Made by a program: the position numbers and the translations under genes | In this document: positions 15,842 through 23,255 of the stretch, piece after piece | Layout of the letters: every line of letters begins with the position of its first letter | Position numbering within the stretch: the stretch's first letter is position 1 | Assembly (NCBI GenBank): GCA_964652155.1 | Contig: CAZZBK010000053.1 | Coordinates: 1 to 35,103, forward strand | Source: CAZZBK01 sp964652155 | GTDB lineage: Bacteria > Planctomycetota > Planctomycetia > Pirellulales > PNKZ01 | Direction: 5' to 3' | Length of the DNA stretch: 35,103 nucleotides | The notes under the pieces: model-generated | The model's database searches: none | Told to the model about the DNA's origin: nothing | What the model saw: the letters and a program-made list of their open reading frames with translations, nothing else

Positions 15842-16732
15842 TCAATGGGATGCACCGAGCGAAAAACTCTCGCGTCGAGTGTTCCTCGTTTCGTATTCGT
15901 AGCGCGGCAGGTCTTTTTTGCGGGGGTCGACCGTCAGCCAGTTCTTCAGGCGAATGAGTTCGGGGTCGGCATGGATGCGCTGCAGATGAAAGGCGTCGTC
16001 GCCAGGCCAGTTGTAGCCGCCATAGGCCGAGCACACCCCTTCGTAGCCATGATCGAACGCTTGCTGGAACACGGTCCGGTTCAGATTCGCAGTCTGTCCG
16101 AACGGGAACGCAAAGTACCGCACCGCCTGTCCCACGGCTTGCTGGAGCTCTTCGCCGCCGCGGACCACTTCGTCGTACAGCCGGTCGGGATCCTCGATCG
16201 CTCCCAGGTCGACGTGATTGCGCGTGTGTGCGCCCAGCTCGATGCCTTGTTCGGCCAAATAGCGCAGCTGCTCGATCGTGTTCGGAGCAGCACGCTGCGA
16301 TCGGGCCACGTCGTGCGGAAACGGCAGTTGCTCGAACACGTAGCGCGTCGCGACAAAGTAGGTGCAGGGGATTTTCTCGGCGATCAGCCAAGGGAGCGCC
16401 TGCTCGCAATTCTCGGCGTAGCCATCATCGAAGGTGATCGCCACGGCCGGCCGCTCGTTGACCCCATCGCGAATGCGACGCTGCGCCTCGCTGAGCGAAA
16501 CGAGATCGAAATGCCGCCGCAGCCAGTCGAGGTGCCCACGAAATTGCCGCGGCGTGCAGGTCCACGGGTTCAAGTCACGCTCGGCCACACGGTGATAAAA
16601 CAGCACCATGATCGGCGCGAGGCCCTGGGACTGACACTGCCGGCCAAACCACCAGCGCCACGGCAGCGTGGCGCCGTAGTAGCCGTAACGCACTAACTGA
16701 AGCGGAATACTCATGGGCGATGCGAGACTCAT
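15842..16732 (-). CDS. Polysaccharide deacetylase (NodB/CE4 family)
   Basis: Carbohydrate esterase 4-type deacetylase of 296 aa, predicted to remove N- or O-acetyl groups from a polysaccharide. It has a family motif APIMVLFYHRVA upstream of the domain, the metal-binding TFDDGY (Asp102/Asp103) and the second metal motif GAHTRNHVDL (His169, His173), plus the FAFPFGQ segment, so the catalytic set appears complete. There is no classical signal peptide; the N-terminus has a short hydrophobic stretch (LVRYGYYGATLPWRWWFG) that may associate with membrane. It starts 1 nt after the stop of the acyltransferase gene (coupled) and its end carries the ribosome-binding site of the GT4 gene. ATG 16714 is an alternative start. 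Confidence 0.92.
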   Translation of the reverse strand: MSLASPMSIPLQLVRYGYYGATLPWRWWFGRQCQSQGLAPIMVLFYHRVAERDLNPWTCTPRQFRGHLDWLRRHFDLVSLSEAQRRIRDGVNERPAVAITFDDGYAENCEQALPWLIAEKIPCTYFVATRYVFEQLPFPHDVARSQRAAPNTIEQLRYLAEQGIELGAHTRNHVDLGAIEDPDRLYDEVVRGGEELQQAVGQAVRYFAFPFGQTANLNRTVFQQAFDHGYEGVCSAYGGYNWPGDDAFHLQRIHADPELIRLKNWLTVDPRKKDLPRYEYETRNTRRESFSLGASH

Positions 16733-16733
16733 G

Positions 16734-17915
16734 TTAGTCGGCGGGGTTGAGTGAGCGTGGGGGCGGGTTGCTCCCGATGCGCTCGGCGAGTTGGCGATAA
16801 CAACGGCCGAGCATGTGCTTGGCGCGCTGCGCGGCGTTCCAAAGTCGATCGCGCCACCGTGATGCGGCGCGGCGGTTCACAACCCGCAGTTGCCATTGGC
16901 GACACGGGACTCCCTTCCAGGAGGCCTTGTAGGGCTCGTCGCCGCGCAGAAAATCGTAGGCCTGATAGCCCTGATCGGTGGCCAGCTTGAGGCTCGACAT
17001 CGTATTGAGCCAGCCGGGACGGTCGTCGATCACGCGCGGGTCGATGCCGCTCTGATACATGAACACGGTCGAGCCGCCGATCACGGCGTACTCGGCGGCC
17101 ACGCATTGCTCGTCGAGCGTGACCCACAACAGCCGCAAGCGCCCCTCGTCGAGCCAGCGGCGGCTCAGCTCGTCATGAAAGGCGGTGAATTGCGGCGAGG
17201 CAAAGCAGCCGCTCTGCCCCAAGCTCTGGCGGCGGGCCTGGTGCAAGCGGCGCAATTGGGCCCAGGCATAGTCGTACTGTTCGGGCGTTTCAGCCAGGTG
17301 GTACTCGACTCGACCGCTCGCAAATTTTTGTCGCCAGATGGCGCGCACCCGCTCGCGGCGGCTTTTGGACAAGCCCTGCACGTAGGCTTCCCAACCGGCC
17401 GACAGGTCGGCGCGCCACGTGTGCATCGTCGAGTGCCAACGCGCGCCGCAGTCGTAACGTTGCAGGTGCTCGGCCAATTCGTGCAACGCGAGTTCGTGGT
17501 CGGCAATGCCGTCGAGGTCGAGCGCGTCCCAGTCATGCTGGCCGTCGTTCAAGAGCCACTCTGCCATGGCGCTGACAACGCGCTCGCGATCCGCGTCGCG
17601 ACAGAGGATCGTGAGAAAGTCGCCGCACACGTCGCCCGAGCCGAGCGCGCGGACCCCATCGCCCCAGACGGGCGAATGTTCGCAGTACCACGGGGCGACC
17701 CCCAGCCATTGCCCAGCCTCGTCGACGACCGTCAACAGGAACAGCTTGGAGCGATTATTTCGATAATGCCGCCACCACGCTTCGCACCACTCGTAACGCT
17801 GGAAGGGATTTTCACCGGCCAGCTCGTTCCACGCGTCGACATCGAGTCCCTCCCAGCTCATCTGACGATGGCACTGCACGGCGAGCGACGGCGAGAGCGC
17901 GAGCAATTCAGGCAT
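16734..17915 (-). CDS. CelD/FemAB-like GNAT acyltransferase
   Basis: GNAT-fold protein of 393 aa of the CelD/BcsL/FemAB-like type found in polysaccharide clusters; these are thought to acylate sugars, but the substrate cannot be read here. The N-half has NPFQRYEWCEAWWRHY and FLLTVVDEAGQWLGVAPWYC. The central acetyltransferase-like domain includes LSKSRRERVRAIWRQ (SKxxR, typical of the family), FHDELSRRWLDEGRLRLLWV and GGSTVFMYQSGIDP. The C-terminal motif is KLATDQGYQAYDFLRGDEPY. ATG 17915 is preferred to the GTG at 17924. It is the first gene of the minus-strand operon with the deacetylase and GT4 gene. Similar sets occur in exosortase-linked EPS loci, but no exosortase is in this window. Confidence 0.85.
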   Translation of the reverse strand: MPELLALSPSLAVQCHRQMSWEGLDVDAWNELAGENPFQRYEWCEAWWRHYRNNRSKLFLLTVVDEAGQWLGVAPWYCEHSPVWGDGVRALGSGDVCGDFLTILCRDADRERVVSAMAEWLLNDGQHDWDALDLDGIADHELALHELAEHLQRYDCGARWHSTMHTWRADLSAGWEAYVQGLSKSRRERVRAIWRQKFASGRVEYHLAETPEQYDYAWAQLRRLHQARRQSLGQSGCFASPQFTAFHDELSRRWLDEGRLRLLWVTLDEQCVAAEYAVIGGSTVFMYQSGIDPRVIDDRPGWLNTMSSLKLATDQGYQAYDFLRGDEPYKASWKGVPCRQWQLRVVNRRAASRWRDRLWNAAQRAKHMLGRCYRQLAERIGSNPPPRSLNPAD

Positions 17916-18166
17916 ACTAACCACAACGCGGCAATGGACTTGCGAACGGATTCGAGACGCCCTTGGCGTCCCACGGTGCTCAAGTGTTCGTCAGAGAGAC
18001 AAGAATGCAAATCGGACGGTGCTGGAAGCTCACGGGGAGTCGCCAATCGAGCGCCCCTCCCGTTGCCATTTCGCCTCATGCCGCCGCCGAGCGAGCAGTT
18101 ATGACCTAACTTTTCTGAGCGAACAGAGTATGGGGTGTCACGCGGCTCGTCGAGTATCGGCCCACA
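17916..18166. other. Divergent intergenic region between EPS genes
   Basis: About 250 bp separate the minus-strand acyltransferase operon from the plus-strand O-antigen ligase-like gene, so promoters for both directions should lie here. I could not pick out a convincing -35/-10 pair, a long inverted repeat or a coding sequence. An antisense reading frame continues through it but shows no recognisable protein. Confidence 0.5.
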
Positions 18167-19657
18167 ATGGAAGCAATCATCCTGGTGAGCGCCGTGGCAG
18201 GCATGACCTGGGGTGTGCTCTGCGCCTGGCGCGGGTCATTGGTCACGGCCGCGCTCGTGTTGCTGCTCGCGCTGTGCTGCTTCGGCTACCACTTTTTGCA
18301 TTTCCCGCTCGGGCCGCTGCCGCTGACCATCGATCGCATCGTGCTTGCGCTGATGCTGGGCATGTATGTCGTGCAGCGGCGCATGGGCCGGGCCGACCCC
18401 AAGCCGCTGGGCTGGGCCGACTGGTTGCTGCTCGCGTTTCTCGGCTATGTCGGCGCGAGCATTGTGCTCAGTGACTGGCAGACGGTTATGAAGGGGGACG
18501 TGTCACCGTGGTGGCGATGGATCGGCGGCTATCTGACCCCTGCCTTGATCTATTGGGTCGTGCGCCAATCGCGGCTCGACGCGCGGCAACTGCGTATCGT
18601 GCATGGCGCGCTCAGTGTGTTCGGAGTGTACCTGGCCGTGATCGCCATGCTCGAAATGGCTGGCGCGTGGGGGCTCGTCTTTCCAACGTACATCGCCGAC
18701 CCCAGCGTCGGCTTGCACTTTGGCCGAGCGCGTGGCCCGATGGTCCAAGCCGTCAGCTTTGGTCATTATCTGGGCGTCTGTTTGCTGGCCGCTTATGTGT
18801 GGCGACCCACGCTGGGTCGCTGCGGGCAATGCGTGCTGGTGTCGTGCGTGCCGCTGATGCTCGCGGGCATTTTCTTCAGCTATACGCGCAGCGTGTGGAT
18901 GGGGACAGCCGCGGGGCTCGTGTGCGTGCTGCTGCTCACGTTGCCGCAGGCTTGGCGACGGCTGTTGATCGGCGGCGGCGTGCTGGCCACGGTGCTGATG
19001 CTGGGAACCAACCTCGAAGCGCTCCTCGGCTTCCAGCGCGAACAATCGGCGGCCGAGACCCGTGAGTCAGCCGGCCTGCGGGTCAGCTTTGCGTATGTCT
19101 CGTGGCAGATGTTTCTCGATCGGCCCGTGTTCGGCTGCGGGTTCGGACAGTTCCCCAAGGAAAAGCTGGCCTACCTCGACGATCGCCAGACCGAATTGCA
19201 GTTGGAACTGCTTCGCCCCTATGTGCATCACAACACGCTGCTGAGCTTGTTGACCGAGACGGGAGCGACGGGGCTCGGGCTCTATCTCGGCTTCATGCTC
19301 CTGTGGGCCGCGCAGGCTTGGCGACTGGCACGCAACCGTGAGCTGAGCGTCACCATGCGACGGCACGGCATATTGACCCTGGGGGCGATCGCCGTGTACG
19401 CGCCGCAACTCGTGTTCCACGAGATGAGCTACTCGGCGCTCGACAACTCGCTGCTGATGCTGTTGACCGGCCTGACCGTGGGGCTCGCAAGGAGCGGGAG
19501 TCGTCAGGCTCCCGATGGCTTCGCTTCGGCCATCGAGTCCAATCGCACAGCGCTCTCACCCTGCTCAAACACTACGCCGGAAGGTGAATGTCCATGCGAG
19601 GCAAACGTATCGGGAGGCTCACGCCTCCCGCTCGTTGAACAGAGCTCGGTCGCATAG
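18167..19657 (+). CDS. O-antigen ligase / Wzy-like polymerase family membrane protein
   Basis: Polytopic membrane protein of 496 aa with about 11-12 hydrophobic segments from residue 2 to about 440. The family signature loop is RPYVHHNTLLSLLTETGATG followed by LGLYLGFMLL, typical of the Wzy_C/O-antigen ligase fold, which joins or polymerises lipid-linked glycans on the periplasmic side. A large loop before it (about 290-350; GCGFGQFPKEKLAYLDDRQT) fits the periplasmic loop of this family. The last 55 residues (from about 442) are hydrophilic, unlike the family, and are encoded by a cluster of palindromes (19495-19630), suggesting the original stop was lost or moved by repeat insertion. It converges on the HEAT/TPR gene 3 nt away. 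Confidence 0.88.
   Translation: MEAIILVSAVAGMTWGVLCAWRGSLVTAALVLLLALCCFGYHFLHFPLGPLPLTIDRIVLALMLGMYVVQRRMGRADPKPLGWADWLLLAFLGYVGASIVLSDWQTVMKGDVSPWWRWIGGYLTPALIYWVVRQSRLDARQLRIVHGALSVFGVYLAVIAMLEMAGAWGLVFPTYIADPSVGLHFGRARGPMVQAVSFGHYLGVCLLAAYVWRPTLGRCGQCVLVSCVPLMLAGIFFSYTRSVWMGTAAGLVCVLLLTLPQAWRRLLIGGGVLATVLMLGTNLEALLGFQREQSAAETRESAGLRVSFAYVSWQMFLDRPVFGCGFGQFPKEKLAYLDDRQTELQLELLRPYVHHNTLLSLLTETGATGLGLYLGFMLLWAAQAWRLARNRELSVTMRRHGILTLGAIAVYAPQLVFHEMSYSALDNSLLMLLTGLTVGLARSGSRQAPDGFASAIESNRTALSPCSNTTPEGECPCEANVSGGSRLPLVEQSSVA
19495..19630. repeat. Cluster of REP-like palindromes in the 3' end of the ligase gene
   Basis: Three perfect hairpins lie close together: CGGGAG/CTCCCG (19495-19500, 19509-19514), CGATGGC/GCCATCG around TTCGCTTCG (19513-19519, 19529-19535), and CGGGAGGC/GCCTCCCG around TCAC (19611-19618, 19623-19630). 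The first and third share the GGGAG/CTCCC core and look like variants of one element. They fall in the coding frame but encode the atypical hydrophilic tail. At the junction of two convergent genes such hairpins may end or protect transcripts (inference). Confidence 0.55.
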
Positions 19658-19660
19658 CAA

Positions 19661-21448
19661 CTACGGCATTTTTTTCTTGGCCAACTCGGCGCGGAAGAAC
19701 TCGAGCTGCCGGCGCATCTGGCCACTGTGCCCTTCGAGCTCGACGGCCCGCGATTGATTGCGGATCGCATTCTCCAAATCGCCGACGGCGTAGTAACAGC
19801 GGCCCAGCGTGTCGAGGTATCCGGCCGTGTCGGGACGAATCTCCAGTGATCGCAACGAACAGCGGAGCGCGTCCTGGTAGTCTCCCTCGGTATTGCTGAT
19901 AAGCCAGGCGTACTGGTTGAACGGCGTGGCGTCGTCGGGCGATTGCTGGCATTGGTTGCGGAACGCCTCGGCGGCGTGCTGGATTTTGGTTGCCAGATCG
20001 GCTCGTTTGTCAGCCGGTCGATTTGCGAGCCGGAACAGGCCAATGAGCACGTCGGCGTCGAGCGGGTCGGCCTCGACTGCCTTCTCCAGATACTCGGTCT
20101 GCTTGTCGACGCGGCCTTGCAATTGCTCGTGACACGCGAAGAAGTAGTTCATCCGCGCGCGGGCGTTGTTCAGGTTGTGGTCGGCGTCGTCGAATTGATT
20201 ACCGGCGTTGTGGGCGGCTTCGATCCCGGCGACGGCGTCCTTGAGCACCTCGGCCGCTTTCAGCTCTTGGGCCTGATCGTGCAACATTTCGCCCAGAAAC
20301 ATTTGAGCCCGAACGGTGTTGGGATGCCCGGGCTGGCCAACGCGGATGGCGAGGCGGTATTCCTCTTCGGACCAGACGAGCTTGCCGCGATGTTGCAGCT
20401 TGAACGCGACGATGAGGTGCGCCGGCTGATTGACGTCGTTGAGCTTGCGCGCCCGTTCGACCGTTTCGTCGGCCAGCTTTTGATTGCCTTGCGCCTGGCA
20501 AGCCTCGGCCAGTGTGTAGAGCAGCAACGGGTCGTGTTCAAAGCGTTCCTGATAGCGCTTGGCGGCCTCATCGATCACGACCCAGGCTTTTTGCTGCACG
20601 AGCCAGGAGAGCATCGCCGAGAAGGCCTCGTCGTCGTCTGGTTCGACGGCCAACAAGCGTTGCATGGCGGCCAGTGCGTCGTCGCCGCGATTGAGCTTTT
20701 GCAGCACTTGCACCTGATGCTTGATGAGCTTGACGACGATATTGCCGCGCGTTTGGTTGGGGAACTGTTGCAGCGTGCGCAGCTCGGCGTCGATGAGTCG
20801 GCCCCAGGCGGTCACGCCCGCCGCGGGGTCGCGTTGCACGAGCAGATCGTCTCGCACCCAGGCCGCGGCGACGCGCTGCGCGCTGGAGACCGTCGGCAGC
20901 CATTTTTCCAGCAGCGGCGTGACTTGCGCGGTCTGCTCTGCTCGCAGGCGGATCAACTCCAGCCCGGCCAGCCGCGTGAGCAGCGGCGACTTTTCAAAAC
21001 GGACCAGTCGCATGAGCGTCTCGACCGCTTCGGCCAGCGGCAGACGCGCGAGTTGCTGGATCGATTTCTCGCGCCCCTCGTCGTTCGCGGCGGCAAATTC
21101 GCCGAGCAGCTTTTTGACCGCCGGCGAGTCGCCTGAGCGAATCCACTGCACACGCACGAGCCGCAACAAATAGCGGGCCCGCTCGGCAATTTCGACGTCG
21201 ATGGCGTTCTCGGCCGCGCTCAGTTGGTCGAAGGCCTCGATGCCCAGCCGGGCCAACTCGTCCTGGGCCCGCTCGCGGACGAAAAAGTCGTCGTCGCCAA
21301 GCTGCTTAATGAGTTCGGCGATGCGCTGAGCGGGGGGCGCTGCGGCCGGTGGCGCGCTCACGCTACTCGGGGCGGCGAGCAAGACGCCCGACGCCAGCCA
21401 TGCCCCGACGAGCATACTCCAACCGAGGCCTGTGGTCGCCGTCCCCAT
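19661..21448 (-). CDS. Exported HEAT/TPR-repeat protein
   Basis: Secreted or periplasmic helical-repeat protein of 595 aa, function unknown. A signal peptide (MGTATTGLGWSMLVGAWLAS, with an AAPSSVSAPPAAAPP region after it) precedes a HEAT-like segment with DDDFFVRERAQDELARLG, a motif I associate with planctomycete secreted proteins. Further alpha-helical repeats follow. TPR-type helices run from about residue 265 to the end: DDALAAMQRLLAVEPDDDEA; LLYTLAEACQAQGNQKLADE; LGEMLHDQAQELKAAEVLKD; EYLEKAVEADPLDADVLIGL; GYLDTLGRCYYAVGDLENAI. ATG 21448 is chosen because it gives the signal peptide and has AGGTG 5 nt upstream; a TTG at 21499 would add a charged leader. It probably acts as a protein-binding scaffold. 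It is convergent with the ligase and divergent from the SGNH gene. Confidence 0.8.
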   Translation of the reverse strand: MGTATTGLGWSMLVGAWLASGVLLAAPSSVSAPPAAAPPAQRIAELIKQLGDDDFFVRERAQDELARLGIEAFDQLSAAENAIDVEIAERARYLLRLVRVQWIRSGDSPAVKKLLGEFAAANDEGREKSIQQLARLPLAEAVETLMRLVRFEKSPLLTRLAGLELIRLRAEQTAQVTPLLEKWLPTVSSAQRVAAAWVRDDLLVQRDPAAGVTAWGRLIDAELRTLQQFPNQTRGNIVVKLIKHQVQVLQKLNRGDDALAAMQRLLAVEPDDDEAFSAMLSWLVQQKAWVVIDEAAKRYQERFEHDPLLLYTLAEACQAQGNQKLADETVERARKLNDVNQPAHLIVAFKLQHRGKLVWSEEEYRLAIRVGQPGHPNTVRAQMFLGEMLHDQAQELKAAEVLKDAVAGIEAAHNAGNQFDDADHNLNNARARMNYFFACHEQLQGRVDKQTEYLEKAVEADPLDADVLIGLFRLANRPADKRADLATKIQHAAEAFRNQCQQSPDDATPFNQYAWLISNTEGDYQDALRCSLRSLEIRPDTAGYLDTLGRCYYAVGDLENAIRNQSRAVELEGHSGQMRRQLEFFRAELAKKKMP

Positions 21449-21671
21449 CGTTGCACCTGGATGATTGTCTGGACCATCGCGTGAGCGTCGCTTGTTCAAA
21501 GATACCCCCGGCTTCCACTAGAGGGCAAGCCGATTGTCTCACCCCCCGTTGTCTTGCTCACCCGGCGGGGGTCAGGCTGCGAGCGACACTTTGGCCTTGC
21601 GGCGGGGTATAACTGCTAGCGATCGAGTCGCTTTCGCTGTCCGCAACGCAGCTCACCGCTCTCAACGCATC

Positions 21672-21677
21672 AAGGAG
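21672..21677 (+). promoter_or_regulatory. Ribosome-binding site of the SGNH-like gene
   Basis: AAGGAG lies 7 nt before ATG 21685 and fixes that start. The divergent spacer upstream (21449-21684) must hold promoters for both flanking genes; TATAAC at 21608-21613 is a -10-like candidate for the plus strand, but I see no good -35 at the right spacing. Confidence 0.55.
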
Positions 21678-21684
21678 TCCGCCG

Positions 21685-23238
21685 ATGATCGTCGCCGCTC
21701 GCCCGGGATTGTTTCGATGGCTCACACGGCTGGGCCACGTCATGTTGCTCGTCGGCCTGGCGACGCTGCTGAGCTCAGCGGTCTCGGCCCAGGAGATTCT
21801 CCGCGGCAAGCTCAAGAGCCTGGATCTTGAGAAGCGCGAGGCCGTGGTCACCATCGACGAGAAGGACCGGACGTTCGTGCTCAGCGACCAGACTCAGGTG
21901 CTCGATGCGAGTGGCGACACGCTCGCCGAGAAGCTCAAGGATTTCAAAGCGGGGGTCGACCTGTTCGTGCGACCCGAGACGCGCGACGGTCGCGAGGTGT
22001 TGCTGGGCATGAAGCTCGCCGGCTCGGCGGGTGTTAAAGGGGGCACAAATCGTGGAGCCGCCCAGGGTGACGTGCGTCAAGGGGTCTTGAAGCAACTGGA
22101 CATCGAGAAGCGGACAGCCACCATCACCGCCGAGGGGAAAGACCTGGCGGTGATAATCACCGCACAAACTCAAATCCGCAGCGGGGGCGGCAACACCCAG
22201 GCCGAACAGCTCGCCACGCTCAAGCTGGGCGAAGACATTCGCTTCGTGACTCAAGCTCAAGGGGACAGCCATGTGCTCGTGGGCATTATGTCGCTACGGG
22301 GCGCTCCGCAGAACGCGCCGCGACGACCGGAGTTGGTCAAAGTTGACTCGTCCGCATTTAAGCCGATCAACGACTTGGCGACCGGCGAGTACAACGGCTT
22401 CATGGGGGGCTTTTACCCGCGCGGCGAAAATACTCGCCCGGCCAAACACGAGGCGGACGGCGTCAAGTTGGCCCAACAAATCAAGCCGCTCGACGACCAG
22501 GGAGCGCCGGCTGACAACGGCCGCATCGTGCTGCTGTCGCTGGGCATGAGCAACACGTCGCAGGCCTCGCAAGGCTTCAGCGCCGCGCTGCGTGAGTTTA
22601 ATCAACTGAACCCCCGCGTGTTGTTTGTCAACGGCGCGCAAGGGGGCATGACGGCCGCCGTGATCCAGAACACCGATCCTCCGCGCGGGCAGCAATTCTG
22701 GAACACGGTCGACGACCGCTTGCGAGAGGCCGGCGCGACCCGCGCTCAGGTGCAGGCCGTGTGGATCAAGCAGGCCGACGCCGGTCCGAGCGAGGGCTTC
22801 CCCGGCTATGCTCGCAAGCTGCAAGCGGAGTTGGCAGCCATCGTCCGCTTGGTGCACGATCGGTTCCCAAACGTCAAGCTCGCCTACTTGTCGAGCCGCA
22901 CCTACGGTGGCTACGCCACGACCGGTCTCAACCCCGAGCCCTATGCCTACGAGTCGGGCTTTAGCGTCAAGTGGCTCATCGAGCAGCAGATCGATGGCGA
23001 GTCGGCATTGAATTACGACCCGGCTAAGGGAGCGGTGAAAGCCCCTTGGTTGAGCTGGGGAGCCTATTTGTGGGCCAACGGCGCGAAGCCCCGCAGCGAC
23101 GGTTTTAGCTACGAGCAAGCCGACTTCGCCAACGATGGCACCCATCAGTCGTCGTCGGGTCAGCGCAAGGTCGGCGAGCAATTGCTGAAATTTTTCCAGA
23201 CCGACTCGACGACCCGACCCTGGTTCATTCGCCCGTAA
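21685..23238 (+). CDS. Exported SGNH/GDSL-like hydrolase with duplicated N-terminal domain
   Basis: Secreted protein of 517 aa. A signal peptide (to about residue 36, ending SSAVSAQ) is followed by two copies of a small beta domain: about 37-110 (LRGKLKSLDLEKREAVVTID ... TQVLDASGDTLAEKLKDFKAG) and about 131-205 (RQGVLKQLDIEKRTATITAE ... AQTQIRSGGGNTQAEQLATLK), clearly an internal duplication. The C-terminal domain (about 275-505) looks SGNH-like: LSLGMSNTSQ with candidate nucleophile Ser289, FVNGAQGGM (Asn316, Gly321) and DGTHQSSSGQRKVG with Asp484/His487. Esterase or carbohydrate-deacylating activity is plausible, the substrate unknown. GMSN in place of GDSL is closer to the GQSN of sialate O-acetylesterase-type proteins. 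The flanking genes also encode exported proteins, but on the other strand. Confidence 0.78.
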   Translation: MIVAARPGLFRWLTRLGHVMLLVGLATLLSSAVSAQEILRGKLKSLDLEKREAVVTIDEKDRTFVLSDQTQVLDASGDTLAEKLKDFKAGVDLFVRPETRDGREVLLGMKLAGSAGVKGGTNRGAAQGDVRQGVLKQLDIEKRTATITAEGKDLAVIITAQTQIRSGGGNTQAEQLATLKLGEDIRFVTQAQGDSHVLVGIMSLRGAPQNAPRRPELVKVDSSAFKPINDLATGEYNGFMGGFYPRGENTRPAKHEADGVKLAQQIKPLDDQGAPADNGRIVLLSLGMSNTSQASQGFSAALREFNQLNPRVLFVNGAQGGMTAAVIQNTDPPRGQQFWNTVDDRLREAGATRAQVQAVWIKQADAGPSEGFPGYARKLQAELAAIVRLVHDRFPNVKLAYLSSRTYGGYATTGLNPEPYAYESGFSVKWLIEQQIDGESALNYDPAKGAVKAPWLSWGAYLWANGAKPRSDGFSYEQADFANDGTHQSSSGQRKVGEQLLKFFQTDSTTRPWFIRP

Positions 23239-23255
23239 CAACACCGTCGTTGGCG

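Noticed and set aside
15128..16696. 522-codon plus-strand frame over the GT4 and deacetylase genes
   Set aside because: It runs antisense through two genes with intact catalytic motifs and has a Ser/Arg-rich composition; no family resemblance.
16890..18104. 404-codon plus-strand frame over the acyltransferase gene
   Set aside because: Antisense to the CelD/FemAB-like gene and ending in the divergent spacer; no domain seen.
16734..19657. Exosortase/PEP-CTERM EPS locus
   Set aside because: The acyltransferase, deacetylase and ligase recall such loci, but no exosortase, PEP-CTERM target or XrtA-specific DUF3473 deacetylase part is visible.
19943..21136. 397-codon plus-strand frame over the HEAT/TPR gene
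   Set aside because: Leu/Val/Gly-rich mirror of the helical repeats on the other strand.
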